35,605 nucleotides of DNA, taken from contig JABMPC010000082.1 of NCBI GenBank assembly GCA_013203905.1, positions 1-35,605 on the forward strand, in the 5' to 3' direction. Positions 9,188 through 18,513 of the stretch are shown here, piece after piece. Source of the DNA: Chlorobium sp. Its GTDB lineage: Bacteria; Bacteroidota; Chlorobiia; Chlorobiales; Chlorobiaceae. The notes under the pieces are model-generated. The model ran no database searches and was not told the DNA's origin. It saw nothing but the letters and a program-made list of their open reading frames with translations. The translations under genes were made by a program, and so were the position numbers. Positions within the stretch are counted from its first letter, which is position 1, and each line of letters opens with the position of its first letter.

Positions 9188-9837
9188 AATAAAATCCACT
9201 ATATAGATCTGAGCATAAGTTGATTACTGTTCATGGTATGATGAAATTGCCAGGTCAATTAACGGACATGTAAGCGCCAAGCCGCACACATTTTAACCGA
9301 TAAATATTTTATAATAGGCAGCATATGATGTGGCTTCTTTTGGTTATGCAAAGACATATTCTTTGTATCGCAAATGTGTTAATACTTTGTTTATGTAGGA
9401 GATGTTTAATTCTTTTATTATAAGGCATTAGGTTTTCTATAATAGAATTAACATGAACCAATAACATGTCTTTGCAATCTGATTGTCATTCTGTTTAAGG
9501 TTTCAGTTTCTTGCTTGTTGTATTGTTTCTTTTTTATGGTTTTTCTGTTCAGGATTGTTTCTTTTGACGGTGCTCTTTGTCTTGCCTGTCTTTTGTTTGT
9601 TTTCCTTTTTTTATGAGTATCTCTTGATTGTTGTTGTTTCCTTTTATTGAGATGTGATTACTTGTTTATCGTTTCTTTGCGATGGGGTGTTGGTTTCGTT
9701 TTCTTTTGTGCTTCTGCACTCTTCTCTGAGGATTGCCGGATGCGGAAATGTTTTTTTGTCTTTTTCGTCGGTGATGGGTAAACTGTTACTTGCTGGTTGC
9801 TCTCCTGTAGTATTCTTTTCATCAATGTGCCTGCGCC
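9188..9837. other. Gene-free, AT-rich then strongly T-rich spacer
   Basis: About 650 bp lie between the RidA hairpin and the S41 protease, and I see no convincing gene. From 9190 to about 9480 it is AT-rich and holds nested inverted repeats. From about 9480 to 9780 the plus strand is dominated by T and G with very few A (runs such as TTTCTTTTTT). Open frames in this part (for example 9654-9941 plus) are low-complexity and run into the protease gene in another frame. I see no tRNA, riboswitch or mobile-element ends. It may act as a long U-rich leader for the protease gene or be decayed DNA. Confidence 0.6.
9347..9476. repeat. Nested inverted repeats
   Basis: An 11-bp perfect inverted repeat (TGCAAAGACAT at 9347-9357, ATGTCTTTGCA at 9466-9476) brackets about 110 bp. 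Inside it lies a second, AT-rich inverted repeat at 9406-9451 (TTAATTCT and ATTATA, separated by TTT, pairing with TATAATAGAATTAA). The left arm also pairs locally (CAAAGA/TCTTTG at 9349-9365), giving two alternative folds. No target-site duplication is visible outside the 11-bp arms. Confidence 0.5.
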
Positions 9838-11487
9838 ATGTCTCGAATAGTTACTGTGCTCATGATGCTTGCCGTTCTCGGTTTTGGCGTTTTTCTCGGT
9901 TCGCGGCTCGGCGGGGGCGGCACTTCTTCCTACAGGGATGATGGCCGGCTTGTTGAGGCTTATGATCTTATCAGGGCTTTTTATGTCGATCCGGTTGCCG
10001 GAGACAGTCTCGTTGGAGCTGGCATCAGGGGGATGACCGAATATCTGGATCCTCACAGCATTTATCTTGCGCCAGAGAAGGCAGCATATTCCCAAGCTGA
10101 GTTTGATGGCAATTTTGACGGCATAGGGATTGAGTTTGATGTGATCAATGATACCCTGCTCGTCGTTACCCCTCTTTCGGGTGGCCCGAGTGCTGCAGTA
10201 GGCATTGTTCCGGGCGACAGGATAGTTGCCATTGATTCCAGTTCCTGTGTGGGTATTACCCATCAGGATGTGCTTCGCAAGCTTAGGGGCAGGCGCGGGA
10301 CAACGGTGAGGCTTAAAGTGTATAGGCCATTGTCGGGGAAGAGTCTTGATTTTGTCATTACCAGAGGAAAAATTTCCACTAAAAGCGTTGATGCTGCTTT
10401 CATGATCGACAGCCGGATCGGGTATATCCGTCTCAGTCGATTCATGGCAACAACAGCCGAAGAGTTTCGTGAGGCTCTTGAAAGTCTTAAGAATAAAGGG
10501 CTGCAGCGCCTGATTGTTGATGTGCGGGGAAATCCCGGCGGGTTTCTTGAGCAGGCGGTGCAGGTTGCCGACGAATTCCTTTCCGATGGCGAGCTGATTG
10601 TTTATACCAAAGGACGCAATAGCGCAGAGGATATCCGCTATATGGCCCGTTCCGGTGACGGGTATGAGAAGGGAGAGCTTGTTGTTGTGGTGGACCGTGG
10701 GAGCGCTTCAGCTTCTGAAATTCTTGCAGGAGCCCTTCAGGACAACAAAAGAGCGCTGATTGTCGGTGAGCTGACTTTTGGTAAAGGTCTGGTGCAGCGC
10801 CAGATGGAGTTCAATGATGGTTCCGCTCTCCGTCTGACTGTTTCCCGTTACTATACGCCTTCAGGACGCCAGATACAGCGCCATTACAGCAAGGGAGAAG
10901 ATGGCAGGGACCGGTATTTTCATGAGTCTCCAGGCAATATTCAGCCAGGGAAACTCTTTGCGGAGCCCGGCAGGTTGCTTTATGAGAGGAATAATGAGTT
11001 TTCTGTTTATCGCACCACTTCTCTCAGGAGTATACCTGCATCTGCAGATTCTTCGGGGAGCGCTGAGGGAGAGGCTCTCAAAGGGCTACGGTCTGCTGGG
11101 GGCGTAATTCCGGATTACTGGGTTGCAGGCAGGCCGTATACTGATTTTTATCAGGAGCTCTTCAGAACTGGAGTGCTGGAGGATGCGGCTCTGAAGATAC
11201 TTGACGATCCGGGCAGTTCGGTTCAGGACTATAGGAACTCTCTTTCCTCGTTCATAGCAGATTATCAGGAAGATGCCCGGTTGCGCAAAATAATTGCCGG
11301 GCTGTGCCCGGATAAAAAAATCGTTTTTGATGATGCGGCATTCCAGAAGGACAGGCGTTATATTGCCATTGCCGTGAAATCGCGTATCGCCCATCAGCTT
11401 TTCGGCTCAGAAGGGCAGGTCAGATCATATGTGTCTACGACAGATCCGGTTGTCAGGCTCGCTGCCCGTCTGCCTGCGGGGTATTGA
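9838..11487 (+). CDS. ctpA: S41-family C-terminal processing peptidase (CtpA/Prc type)
   Basis: This is a 549-residue envelope protease. Residues about 4-22 form an uncleaved or cleaved N-terminal hydrophobic segment. A PDZ domain follows at about 90-175 ([14 protein letters not shown]), then the S41 core. The Ser/Lys dyad is recognisable as Ser291 in DRGSASASE and Lys316 in TFGKGLVQ; their 25-residue separation equals that of E. coli Prc Ser430/Lys455. About 170 residues after the core are family-variable. These enzymes trim C-termini of exported proteins in the periplasm. It starts at ATG 9838 with no clear ribosome site. A START-domain gene follows after 38 nt and may be co-transcribed. 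Confidence 0.92.
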   Translation: MSRIVTVLMMLAVLGFGVFLGSRLGGGGTSSYRDDGRLVEAYDLIRAFYVDPVAGDSLVGAGIRGMTEYLDPHSIYLAPEKAAYSQAEFDGNFDGIGIEFDVINDTLLVVTPLSGGPSAAVGIVPGDRIVAIDSSSCVGITHQDVLRKLRGRRGTTVRLKVYRPLSGKSLDFVITRGKISTKSVDAAFMIDSRIGYIRLSRFMATTAEEFREALESLKNKGLQRLIVDVRGNPGGFLEQAVQVADEFLSDGELIVYTKGRNSAEDIRYMARSGDGYEKGELVVVVDRGSASASEILAGALQDNKRALIVGELTFGKGLVQRQMEFNDGSALRLTVSRYYTPSGRQIQRHYSKGEDGRDRYFHESPGNIQPGKLFAEPGRLLYERNNEFSVYRTTSLRSIPASADSSGSAEGEALKGLRSAGGVIPDYWVAGRPYTDFYQELFRTGVLEDAALKILDDPGSSVQDYRNSLSSFIADYQEDARLRKIIAGLCPDKKIVFDDAAFQKDRRYIAIAVKSRIAHQLFGSEGQVRSYVSTTDPVVRLAARLPAGY

Positions 11488-11525
11488 GGATACAGCATCA
11501 CTCAGGATCAATAAAAAATCGCACT

Positions 11526-12182
11526 ATGTCACTTCTTGAAAAAATCAACAATGCGTCATGCACGCTTCGCCTTCAGAATGACTGGCTGAAAATTTTCACC
11601 TGTCCCGTTCCAAGCTCGGATTTCCTTTCTTTTGTGGGGGTGGCTGAGCTTGATGCTTCAAGGGATGCTGTTCTTGCGCTCCTCTATGATATTGATGTTG
11701 CAACCGAGTGGGTCTGGAAAACAAGGGAAATGCGGATACTTGAAGAGCTTTCTGATGATGGCGGTCGGGTTGTCTATCAGCTTGTAACTGCTCCCTGGCC
11801 CGTCACTGACCGGGAAATCATCAGCCGTTCGAACGGCTACATGGACCCCGAGACAGGAGAGGCCTTCATCACCATAGAGTGCCTTCCTGATTTTCTACCG
11901 CCGAACACGAGTGCCGTTCGTGTGCCCCAGCTTGAGGGCGCATGGAATATCATGCCTCTTGGAGAGGACCGCTGCCGTGTTGTGTTCCGACTGCATCTTG
12001 AGCCGGGGGGGGAGATTCCCTCATGGCTTGCCAATATAGCCGTTATTGACACGCCATACCATACTCTTAACAACATGCGGGAAATGCTCAAGCGGGAGAA
12101 GTACCGGACCCCTGTTGAAGCGCCGTTCAAACAGTCCTCAAAAGATATTGTCCGTAATTATAAAGAGTTCATTTCCGACTGA
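11526..12182 (+). CDS. START-domain (SRPBCC) lipid-binding-like protein, copy 1
   Basis: This 218-residue protein is almost entirely one START/SRPBCC domain, a helix-grip fold that binds lipids or other hydrophobic ligands. Visible signatures are the helix with [12 protein letters not shown], the strand [11 protein letters not shown], and the C-terminal helix starting [14 protein letters not shown]. There is no signal peptide or membrane helix, so it is probably cytoplasmic. The ligand is unknown. It lies 38 nt after the S41 protease gene and directly before a paralogue that shares the APWPV-x-RE and TL-N-R signatures, so the pair arose by duplication. The frame is open further upstream, but ATG 11526 is the first ATG consistent with the domain. 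Confidence 0.85.
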   Translation: MSLLEKINNASCTLRLQNDWLKIFTCPVPSSDFLSFVGVAELDASRDAVLALLYDIDVATEWVWKTREMRILEELSDDGGRVVYQLVTAPWPVTDREIISRSNGYMDPETGEAFITIECLPDFLPPNTSAVRVPQLEGAWNIMPLGEDRCRVVFRLHLEPGGEIPSWLANIAVIDTPYHTLNNMREMLKREKYRTPVEAPFKQSSKDIVRNYKEFISD

Positions 12183-12274
12183 GGCTTTTTTGGTGCTTGG
12201 GGGCTTGCCCGTTCACCGTGCCGTCTGAATGCCCCGAAAGGCTCAAGCAATGTCTAATCATCAACTATCAGGGT

Positions 12275-12892
12275 ATGGATGCACACTCAATCCTCCAGGC
12301 TGACTGGGAGTTTCGTGTTGAGCACAAGGAGATAAAGATCTTTTCCTCAAGAGTAGAGGGGTCTGATGTACTCGGTTTTAAAGGTGAAGTCACGATTCCC
12401 GCAACATTCCGCAAGTTGATCGCGCTTTTTTATGACACAGACAGTTACCTTCGCTGGGTTCATCACCTGCTGGAGATGGAGGTGATTGAGAAACATGACG
12501 GTCTTGAATATGTTATCCGTCAGATTATAGATGCTCCGTGGCCTGTTGCAAAACGGGAGATGATCATCAGGACTGCTCTGGAGCCTTTTGGCGACAACGG
12601 GGTGGCAGTTACCATGCAGGGCGTTTCTGATGCTGTACCTGAAAACAGTAAGGCTGTTCGGGTTCGCGATATCAGCGGGATGTGGGCGTTTACCCCGGAT
12701 GGTCCTGATACTGTTCATCTGATCTTTGTGATGCATATAGACCCGGGAACTGAGCTTCCTTCAGGGTTGAGCAATCAGGCCATGTTTGAGGTCCCCTTTT
12801 ACACTCTGAAGAATCTGAGGCAGCTTGCCGCTGACGGCAGTTACAACCCCCCATATCCCCAAGAGGCTGATTTGCACCTTACCATAGTCTGA
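12275..12892 (+). CDS. START-domain (SRPBCC) lipid-binding-like protein, copy 2
   Basis: This is a 205-residue single START/SRPBCC domain, paralogous to the preceding gene: YDTDSYLRWVHHL, DAPWPVAKREMIIR and VPFYTLKNLRQL occupy the same positions as in copy 1. Identity by eye is limited outside these blocks, so the duplication is old and the ligands may differ. ATG 12275 was chosen; the frame extends to a TTG at 12197, but the extra residues do not resemble copy 1. A 92-nt gap separates the copies. The stop is 10 nt from the convergent kinase gene, leaving no space for a terminator. Confidence 0.85.
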   Translation: MDAHSILQADWEFRVEHKEIKIFSSRVEGSDVLGFKGEVTIPATFRKLIALFYDTDSYLRWVHHLLEMEVIEKHDGLEYVIRQIIDAPWPVAKREMIIRTALEPFGDNGVAVTMQGVSDAVPENSKAVRVRDISGMWAFTPDGPDTVHLIFVMHIDPGTELPSGLSNQAMFEVPFYTLKNLRQLAADGSYNPPYPQEADLHLTIV

Positions 12893-12902
12893 GGGTGCAG
12901 TG

Positions 12903-13886
12903 TCAGCAGAGATTTTCAGAGCAGGCTTTCAGAAGCCTGTCGGGCTTTACCGGAACGGCTCCCACCTCCTGACACACGGTTCCTGCGGCAATGTTTGCTA
13001 TGGAGGCGTTGGTGACGGTGTCAAGTCCTGTTGCCGCTCCTAGGGCGAGTGTTCCGATGACTGTATCGCCAGCCCCTGAAACATCGGCAACTTCCAGTGA
13101 GCTAACCGGAATATGGGTGAATGAGCCGTCATAGACCGTTATGCCTTTTTCACTTCTTGTCACTATCAGTGCTCCGGCTTCCATCTTTTCCTGAAGGCGG
13201 AGGCAGGCCTCTTCAACATCACAGTCGCTGTTTTTTATTGTAATGCCAAGAGATGCGGCCATTTCAGAGAGGTTGGGCTTGAAGATCGTGCATCCCCTGT
13301 AGGCGAAAAAGTTTTTCATTTTCGGATCAACAAGCACCGGTACTCCGTGCAGAGTGGCTGTGGTAATGATGGCGGTAATCAGCTCTTCCCTGAGCAGTCC
13401 CTTGTTGTAGTCTTCGAGGACGATTGCATCAATGGTCCCGATGATCTCCTTTAGTGTGTCAAGAACCTGCTGCATGGTGCTGTCATCAATATCGTCCCTT
13501 TTTTCAAAATCCACCCGTGTGATATGGTGATTCTGGGAGAGTATTCGTGTTTTGCAGGTTGTCGGTCTTGATGGGTCGGAAATGAGTCCCTGGCAGGAGA
13601 GGCTGTGTGTTTTGAAGAGTTCAAGCAGCGTTGTGCGGTTGCTGTCGTGGCCCGTAATGCCGAAAAGGATTGTTTCAGCTCCGAGTGAGAGGGTGTTAAG
13701 AGCAACATTCGCAGCTCCCCCAAGTCGATGGTCTTCATGGGTAACATCAACCACAGGAACGGGATACTCTGGTGAAATGCGAGAGACATGGCCGAAAATA
13801 TACTTGTCGAGCATGATGTCGCCAATGATGGCTATCCGTTTGCCTTTGAAGGCGGAGATAATCTCTTCAATCCGTTTTTTGTCCAT
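12903..13886 (-). CDS. hldA: D-glycero-beta-D-manno-heptose-7-phosphate kinase (HldE kinase domain alone)
   Basis: This ribokinase-family sugar kinase makes heptose 1,7-bisphosphate for ADP-heptose, an LPS core precursor. It resembles only the N-terminal domain of E. coli HldE: GDIMLDKYIFG at 22-32, GGAANVALN at 56-64 and the catalytic base Asp274 in GAGDT. The adenylyltransferase domain is absent and should be encoded elsewhere. From ATG 13886 the protein is 327 residues. An ATG at 13928 would add 14 unrelated-looking residues; neither start has a clear ribosome site. It converges with the START genes and diverges from ffh. Another PfkB-family kinase is possible, but the motifs fit RfaE domain I well. 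Confidence 0.85.
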   Translation of the reverse strand: MDKKRIEEIISAFKGKRIAIIGDIMLDKYIFGHVSRISPEYPVPVVDVTHEDHRLGGAANVALNTLSLGAETILFGITGHDSNRTTLLELFKTHSLSCQGLISDPSRPTTCKTRILSQNHHITRVDFEKRDDIDDSTMQQVLDTLKEIIGTIDAIVLEDYNKGLLREELITAIITTATLHGVPVLVDPKMKNFFAYRGCTIFKPNLSEMAASLGITIKNSDCDVEEACLRLQEKMEAGALIVTRSEKGITVYDGSFTHIPVSSLEVADVSGAGDTVIGTLALGAATGLDTVTNASIANIAAGTVCQEVGAVPVKPDRLLKACSENLC

Positions 13887-13985
13887 ATGTCGGTAAGGTC
13901 GTGAAGCAGTGGGGTGTTCTGATTGCATTTGTGGAGAGAAGATAAAGAATGTTGCTCTCTATTGATTTTATTTTGTGCGTTTTTT

Positions 13986-13994
13986 TGTTATAAT
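13986..13994 (+). promoter_or_regulatory. Extended -10 promoter for the ffh operon
   Basis: TGTTATAAT is a perfect extended -10 element (TGnTATAAT) 46 nt before the ffh start, placing transcription start near 14001. It follows a T-rich tract. TTGATT at 13962-13967 is 21 bp away, too far for a normal -35. Confidence 0.55.
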
Positions 13995-14039
13995 TAAAGC
14001 TAAGCATTTTTACGCTTTATCAGAAGAAACGGAATCCTG

Positions 14040-15389
14040 ATGTTTGAGAGTTTAAGCGACAAGCTGGAAGGCGCCTTCAAGAAACTTGCGGGCCAGGCCA
14101 CCATCAATGAAATCAATATTGGTATCGCCATGCGCGATATCAAGCGGGCTCTCTTGAGCGCTGATGTCAACTACAAGGTTGTCAAGAAGCTCGTAGAGGA
14201 TGTCCGTGAGAAATCTCTCGGCGAAGGGGTGATCAAGAGCGTTTCGCCGGCACAGATGATTGTCAAAATCGTCAGTGATGAGCTGACGGAGCTGATGGGT
14301 GGTGAACAGAAGCCCCTTAATCTTTCGTCCTCCAGGCTTCCCGCAGTGGTTATGGTTGCCGGCCTCCAGGGTTCGGGAAAAACCACCTTTTCGGCAAAGC
14401 TGGCCAAGCGGCTGAAAAAGAGCGGCAAGAATCCTCTTCTGGTTGCAGCCGATGTGTATCGTCCGGCTGCCGTTGATCAGTTGAAAACTCTTGGTGCTGA
14501 AGTGTCGGTTCCCGTCTTCTCCATTGAGGAGAAAGATGCGATGAAGGTTGCAGTGCAGGGTCTTGAGGCGGCAAAGGCCGGTGCGCATGATGTTCTTATT
14601 GTTGATACTGCCGGGCGCCTCCAGATTGATGATGCAATGATGGCCGAGGCTGAGGCGCTCAAGAATCTGCTGAAGCCCGATGAGCTTCTTTTTGTGGTTG
14701 ACTCTATGATGGGTCAGGAGGCAGTCAATACAGCCAAGGCGTTCAATGATCGTCTTGATTTTGATGGTGTTGTGCTGACCAAGCTTGATGGCGATGCCCG
14801 TGGCGGTGCAGCGCTTTCCATCCGTCATGTGGTTGAAAAGCCCATCAAATTCATGAGTGTGGGGGAGAAGGTCGATGATCTCGACCAGTTCTACCCCGAT
14901 CGTATGGCCCAGCGAATTCTGGGTATGGGTGATATTGTCAGTTTTGTTGAGAAGGCCCAGGAGAATCTGGATATGGAGGCAACTCTCCAGATGCAGAAAA
15001 AACTCATGAAGAATGAGTTTGACCTGAACGATTTCTTTGACCAGCTGCAGCAGCTCAAGAAAATGGGCTCAATGCAAAGCCTGATTGAGATGGTGCCGGG
15101 GCTGAACAAGATGGTTCCCAAGCAGGATCTCGAGAATCTGGACTTCAAGCCGATTGAAGCTATTATCAGCTCCATGACCAAAGAGGAGAAATCCCGGCCT
15201 GAAATCATCAATGGCAGTCGTCGCCAGCGCATAGCGCTTGGAAGCGGGACAAGAGTTCAGGATGTCAATATGCTCCTGAAGCAGTTCGGGGAAATGAAAA
15301 AAATGATGCGTTCTGTGTCGAAACTCTCCGGCACCGGCAGGAAGATTACTTCGCAGAATCTTGCACTTGACAAGTTTTTAAAACGGTAG
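14040..15389 (+). CDS. ffh: Signal recognition particle protein Ffh (SRP54)
   Basis: Ffh is the SRP GTPase that binds signal sequences and 4.5S RNA and hands ribosomes to FtsY at the membrane. The 449-residue protein has the N domain (1-95), then the G domain with P-loop GLQGSGKTT (108-116), DTAGR (189-193) and TKLD (247-250). The methionine-rich M domain (about 300-449) includes [14 protein letters not shown]. It starts at ATG 14040, preceded by a GGAA. It heads the classical ffh-rpsP-rimM-trmD-rplS gene order, linking secretion and translation. An SRP RNA gene is not in the window. Confidence 0.98.
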   Translation: MFESLSDKLEGAFKKLAGQATINEINIGIAMRDIKRALLSADVNYKVVKKLVEDVREKSLGEGVIKSVSPAQMIVKIVSDELTELMGGEQKPLNLSSSRLPAVVMVAGLQGSGKTTFSAKLAKRLKKSGKNPLLVAADVYRPAAVDQLKTLGAEVSVPVFSIEEKDAMKVAVQGLEAAKAGAHDVLIVDTAGRLQIDDAMMAEAEALKNLLKPDELLFVVDSMMGQEAVNTAKAFNDRLDFDGVVLTKLDGDARGGAALSIRHVVEKPIKFMSVGEKVDDLDQFYPDRMAQRILGMGDIVSFVEKAQENLDMEATLQMQKKLMKNEFDLNDFFDQLQQLKKMGSMQSLIEMVPGLNKMVPKQDLENLDFKPIEAIISSMTKEEKSRPEIINGSRRQRIALGSGTRVQDVNMLLKQFGEMKKMMRSVSKLSGTGRKITSQNLALDKFLKR

Positions 15390-15439
15390 ACCTATAGTAC
15401 TTTACATTTGTTCTCTCATAACCTAAATCACACGAAGCC

Positions 15440-15925
15440 TTGGTAAAGATCAGACTGAGAAGAGCAGGAAGGAAAAAACTCCCTGTGTACCAGATAGTGG
15501 CCGCAGACTCGCGGGCACCCAGAGATGGCAAATTTCTTGAAGTTGTTGGCCATTATCAGCCGACAGCAAAACCCCATACCGTAACCATTGACAGGGAACG
15601 GGTGGCATATTGGATGCAGACTGGAGCACAGCCTACAGCAACTGTCCGCAGCCTTATCCGTATGACCGGACTTCTTCATGAACTTCGCCTCAAGAGCCTT
15701 GGGCGCAGTGAGGCTGAAATTACTGAAGAGATGGAGAAATGGCAGGAGAAGCAGGCCGAAAGGCGCCAGAAAAGACTTGTGGTCAAGTCGCGCCGCCGCC
15801 AGCTGAAAAAGGAGGCAGAAGCACAGCCTGTCGCTGAGGCTGCACCCGAGGCTGTCGCTGAAGCAGCACCCGAGGCCGCCGCTGACAGCGCCGAAGAAGT
15901 AAAGGGTGAGGACGCAGGGGCCTAA
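15440..15925 (+). CDS. rpsP: 30S ribosomal protein S16 with C-terminal extension
   Basis: The first 85 or so residues are a standard bS16 ([19 protein letters not shown]), a 30S assembly protein. The start codon is TTG at 15440, the only start that gives the conserved MVKIRL N-terminus. The full length is 161 residues, roughly twice the usual. The extension is a basic, probably helical stretch (about 95-125) and then an Ala/Pro/Glu-rich tail containing a near repeat of AEAAPEAV. This tail is low-complexity and probably disordered. It lies 50 nt after ffh and 21 nt before rimM. Confidence 0.95.
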   Translation: MVKIRLRRAGRKKLPVYQIVAADSRAPRDGKFLEVVGHYQPTAKPHTVTIDRERVAYWMQTGAQPTATVRSLIRMTGLLHELRLKSLGRSEAEITEEMEKWQEKQAERRQKRLVVKSRRRQLKKEAEAQPVAEAAPEAVAEAAPEAAADSAEEVKGEDAGA

Positions 15926-15946
15926 AGCCACCTGCATTCTCAGTTG

Positions 15947-16465
15947 ATGGGTTCAGGCAGGTTGGATCTTTGGCTGACAGGCACTGTTCTCAAGCCAAGG
16001 GGGCTTAAGGGTGAACTGAAGGTTCAGCCGGTAACCGATTTTCCCGATCGCTTTCTCTCGCGCAAGAAGTATTTTGCGGGGCGGCAGCCTGAAACTGCCG
16101 CGCCTGTAAATGTGAAGTCTGCAAAGCTGTCTCAGGGTTTTGCGTGGTTGTTCTTTGAGGGGGTAGACAGCAGGGAAAAGGCGCGGGAGATGGCAGGCAT
16201 GCATCTTTATATTGAGGAGAAAGAGTGCGCTCCCCGACCCGAAAACCGGGCTTGGCTCCATGAACTTGAGGGAATGAGGGTGATTGGCGGTGACGGAGTT
16301 GAGGCTGGTGTTGTTATCGCAATACTCCCCATGCCGGCCCATGAGGTTTATGAGGTTCGAACAGCGAGCGGCACTGTTCTCATTCCGGCTATTGATGAAT
16401 TTATTGGTGAAATCAGTCTTGAGGGCGGATATATGGTTGTTCCGAGATTTGACGAGTTTCTTTGA
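15947..16465 (+). CDS. rimM: Ribosome maturation factor RimM
   Basis: RimM helps assemble the 30S head and binds S19. The 172-residue protein shows the N-terminal RimM barrel ([25 protein letters not shown]) and the C-terminal PRC-barrel half ([23 protein letters not shown]). ATG 15947 was chosen; a TTG directly before it would add one residue. The stop is 14 nt before the trmD ATG. The position between rpsP and trmD is conserved in many bacteria. Confidence 0.95.
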   Translation: MGSGRLDLWLTGTVLKPRGLKGELKVQPVTDFPDRFLSRKKYFAGRQPETAAPVNVKSAKLSQGFAWLFFEGVDSREKAREMAGMHLYIEEKECAPRPENRAWLHELEGMRVIGGDGVEAGVVIAILPMPAHEVYEVRTASGTVLIPAIDEFIGEISLEGGYMVVPRFDEFL

Positions 16466-16479
16466 AGAGTGTGGCGACT

Positions 16480-17187
16480 ATGGATTCGATTCGTATTGAT
16501 GTTATTTCCGTTATTCCGGGGTTCTTTGATTCGGCGCTTGAAAACGGTCTTCTCGCAATAGCGAGGAAAAAAGGCCATCTTGAGGTTCATGTCCATAATC
16601 TGCATGATGACGGACTTGGCAACTACCGTTCTGTTGATGATACCCCGTTTGGTGGTGGAGCAGGAATGGTGCTTAGGCCGGAACCAGTGTTTGCCTGCAT
16701 AGAAAGGCTTCAGGCTGAGAGGGAGTATGATGCGGTCGTTTTTCCGACGCCCGATGCCGTCAGGTTTGACCAGAAGGCGGCTAACAGGCTGTCGCGGATG
16801 AAGAACCTTATTATTCTCTGCGGTCATTACAAGGCGCTTGATGAACGGGTTCGCAGTACGCTTGTTACGATGGAGTTTTCAGTTGGAGATGTTGTTGTAT
16901 CGGGAGGTGAGATTCCCGCGCTCTTTCTTATGGATGCTGTTGTGCGCCTCATGCCCGGCGTCCTTGGTGATAGTGAGTCGGCCTTGACAGATTCATTCCA
17001 GAGCGATATGCTCGACTGTGCATGGTATACACGGCCACCCGAATTCAGAGGAATGAAGGTGCCTGATGTTCTTCTCTCCGGTCATCATGCCAAAATAGAG
17101 CAGTGGAGAGAACGAAGTGCCAGCGAGAGAACCAGAGAAAAGAGGCCCGACCTTTCTGGAGAAGAGGTATCTGAAGATTTTGAATAG
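16480..17187 (+). CDS. trmD: tRNA (guanine-37-N1)-methyltransferase TrmD
   Basis: TrmD methylates G37 of tRNAs and prevents +1 frameshifting. The 235-residue SPOUT protein has the trefoil-knot SAM site ([15 protein letters not shown], then [10 protein letters not shown]). The motif usually written CGRYEG is CGHYKA here. As far as I recall this substitution is typical of Bacteroidota/Chlorobiota TrmD rather than a defect, and it supports the taxonomic placement. ATG 16480 is preceded at suitable spacing by GAAGAG. The frame also has a TTG/GTG slightly upstream overlapping the rimM stop. Confidence 0.95.
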   Translation: MDSIRIDVISVIPGFFDSALENGLLAIARKKGHLEVHVHNLHDDGLGNYRSVDDTPFGGGAGMVLRPEPVFACIERLQAEREYDAVVFPTPDAVRFDQKAANRLSRMKNLIILCGHYKALDERVRSTLVTMEFSVGDVVVSGGEIPALFLMDAVVRLMPGVLGDSESALTDSFQSDMLDCAWYTRPPEFRGMKVPDVLLSGHHAKIEQWRERSASERTREKRPDLSGEEVSEDFE

Positions 17188-17221
17188 ATTTTTGCTTTAC
17201 AAAAAATAAACAGTTGTCGAA

Positions 17222-17587
17222 ATGGATCAGTTAATTCAGTTAGTTGAAGCAACACAGGCTAGAGTTGAAAAGCCCGACATTCATCCCGGGGATTCCGTAA
17301 GGATTCAGCTCCGTGTTATTGAGGGTGAAAAAGAGCGTCTTCAGGCTTTTGATGGCGTTATCATCAGCGATCGCGGTGCAGGAACCAATAAAACCATCAC
17401 TGTGCGTAAAATCTCTCATGGTGTAGGCGTAGAAAGGATTATCCCGATCAATTCGCCCAATGTTGAGAGTGTTACCGTTCTCAAGCATGGCAAGGCTCGC
17501 CGCTCCAAGCTGTTCTATCTCCGCAAGAGGACTGGAAAGGCAGCACTGAAAGTAAAAGAGCGCAAAGTGGCCGAAAAGGCCTCCTGA
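17222..17587 (+). CDS. rplS: 50S ribosomal protein L19
   Basis: This is a 121-residue bL19, which sits at the 30S-50S interface. The family pattern is clear: [21 protein letters not shown] at about 22-42, FDGVVI-type [22 protein letters not shown] and [14 protein letters not shown]. Length is normal. It starts at ATG 17222, 34 nt after trmD, and is the last gene of the ffh operon, directly followed by a strong terminator. Confidence 0.98.
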   Translation: MDQLIQLVEATQARVEKPDIHPGDSVRIQLRVIEGEKERLQAFDGVIISDRGAGTNKTITVRKISHGVGVERIIPINSPNVESVTVLKHGKARRSKLFYLRKRTGKAALKVKERKVAEKAS

Positions 17588-17593
17588 AGCCGA

Positions 17594-17640
17594 GCAGCAT
17601 CCGGGCATAGAATCATTCTGCCCGGATGCTGCATTCTTTT
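17594..17640 (+). terminator. Rho-independent terminator of the ffh-rplS operon
   Basis: A perfect 14-bp inverted repeat, GCAGCATCCGGGCA at 17594-17607 and TGCCCGGATGCTGC at 17619-17632, encloses an 11-nt loop and is followed by ATTCTTTT. It begins 6 nt after the rplS stop. It also argues against the upstream ATG at 17626 as the start of the next gene. Confidence 0.85.
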
Positions 17641-17649
17641 CGGGCTATA

Positions 17650-18495
17650 ATGGATATCGATTACCCTTCATCCCTCTCAATAGAGGCGTTTCACCGTAAA
17701 ATCTTCAGTTCCTGGCCCGCTTGCCGCCGCAGTTTCCCGTGGCGAGAAACCTGCGATCGGTATTGGGTTATGGTCAGTGAATGCATGCTGCAGCAGACGC
17801 AGGCAGAACGGGTTGTGCCTAAATACTGCGCATGGATTGAACGCTTTCCCAATCCTGGCGACCTGGCAGAGGCCTCCCTCCGGGAGGTTCTTTCGCTCTG
17901 GAGCGGTCTTGGCTATAACTCCCGTGCCCAGAGGCTTCAGCTTGCCGCTGTGCAGGTTATGGATAAGTTTAATGGCGAGGTGCCCTCTAGTCCTTCACTT
18001 CTGAAAACCCTGCCCGGGATAGGGGAGTATTCCTGCCGTTCCATTCCTGCTTTTGCCGACAATTTTGATGTGGCAGCAGTAGACACTAACATACGGCGCA
18101 TTCTCATCTCCGAATTCTCACTTCCTGAAACACTCCCGCCTGCAGCGCTGCAGCGCCTTGCCGAGGCTGTTCTCCCGGTCGGCCGAAGCCGAGATTGGCA
18201 CAATGCTCTTATGGACTATGGCTCAATGGTAGTGACGGGGAGGTCTTCGGGAATCCGTCCTCTTTCTCGCCAGTCAGCATTCAAGGGTTCAAGGCGATGG
18301 TATCGCGCACAAATAGTGCGTGAGCTCCTCAACACGCCCGTTATGACGGTTGCTGAACTTGAAGACAAATACGGGGAGTGCCGGTGGGGGCTGGATGATA
18401 TTATTCGTAATCTTGTGGCCGAGGGGCTGGTGGAGTCATTCGTGAGCGATCATGACTCCACCGGTGGAATGGTTCTGAGAATCAGGGAGCGATAG
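17650..18495 (+). CDS. MutY-like HhH-GPD DNA glycosylase, apparently without Fe-S cluster
   Basis: The 281-residue protein has the MutY catalytic core: FPWR (29-32), SECMLQQTQ with Glu44, GLGYNSRA, the helix-hairpin-helix LPGIGEYS (121-128) and the catalytic Asp145 in AVDTNIRR. MutY removes adenine opposite 8-oxoguanine. Two usual parts are missing. The four-cysteine Fe-S loop that follows ALMDLGAMICT in E. coli is replaced here (ALMDYGSMVVT, then a Ser/Arg-rich stretch with no cysteine). There is also no C-terminal NUDIX-like domain that recognises 8-oxoG. Adenine glycosylase activity is therefore plausible, but the 8-oxoG preference is uncertain. ATG 17650 was chosen because the alternative ATG at 17626 lies inside the terminator stem. 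Confidence 0.82.
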   Translation: MDIDYPSSLSIEAFHRKIFSSWPACRRSFPWRETCDRYWVMVSECMLQQTQAERVVPKYCAWIERFPNPGDLAEASLREVLSLWSGLGYNSRAQRLQLAAVQVMDKFNGEVPSSPSLLKTLPGIGEYSCRSIPAFADNFDVAAVDTNIRRILISEFSLPETLPPAALQRLAEAVLPVGRSRDWHNALMDYGSMVVTGRSSGIRPLSRQSAFKGSRRWYRAQIVRELLNTPVMTVAELEDKYGECRWGLDDIIRNLVAEGLVESFVSDHDSTGGMVLRIRER

Positions 18496-18513
18496 AGAAG
18501 TGCTCGGCAGACT

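Noticed and set aside
9347-9476. MITE or insertion-sequence ends
   Set aside because: Inverted arms exist but there is no target duplication, transposase or second copy in the window, so it is listed only as a repeat.
9654-9941. 95-codon plus-strand frame before the S41 protease
   Set aside because: Low-complexity, T-driven composition rich in F, S, L and C, and it runs into ctpA in another frame.
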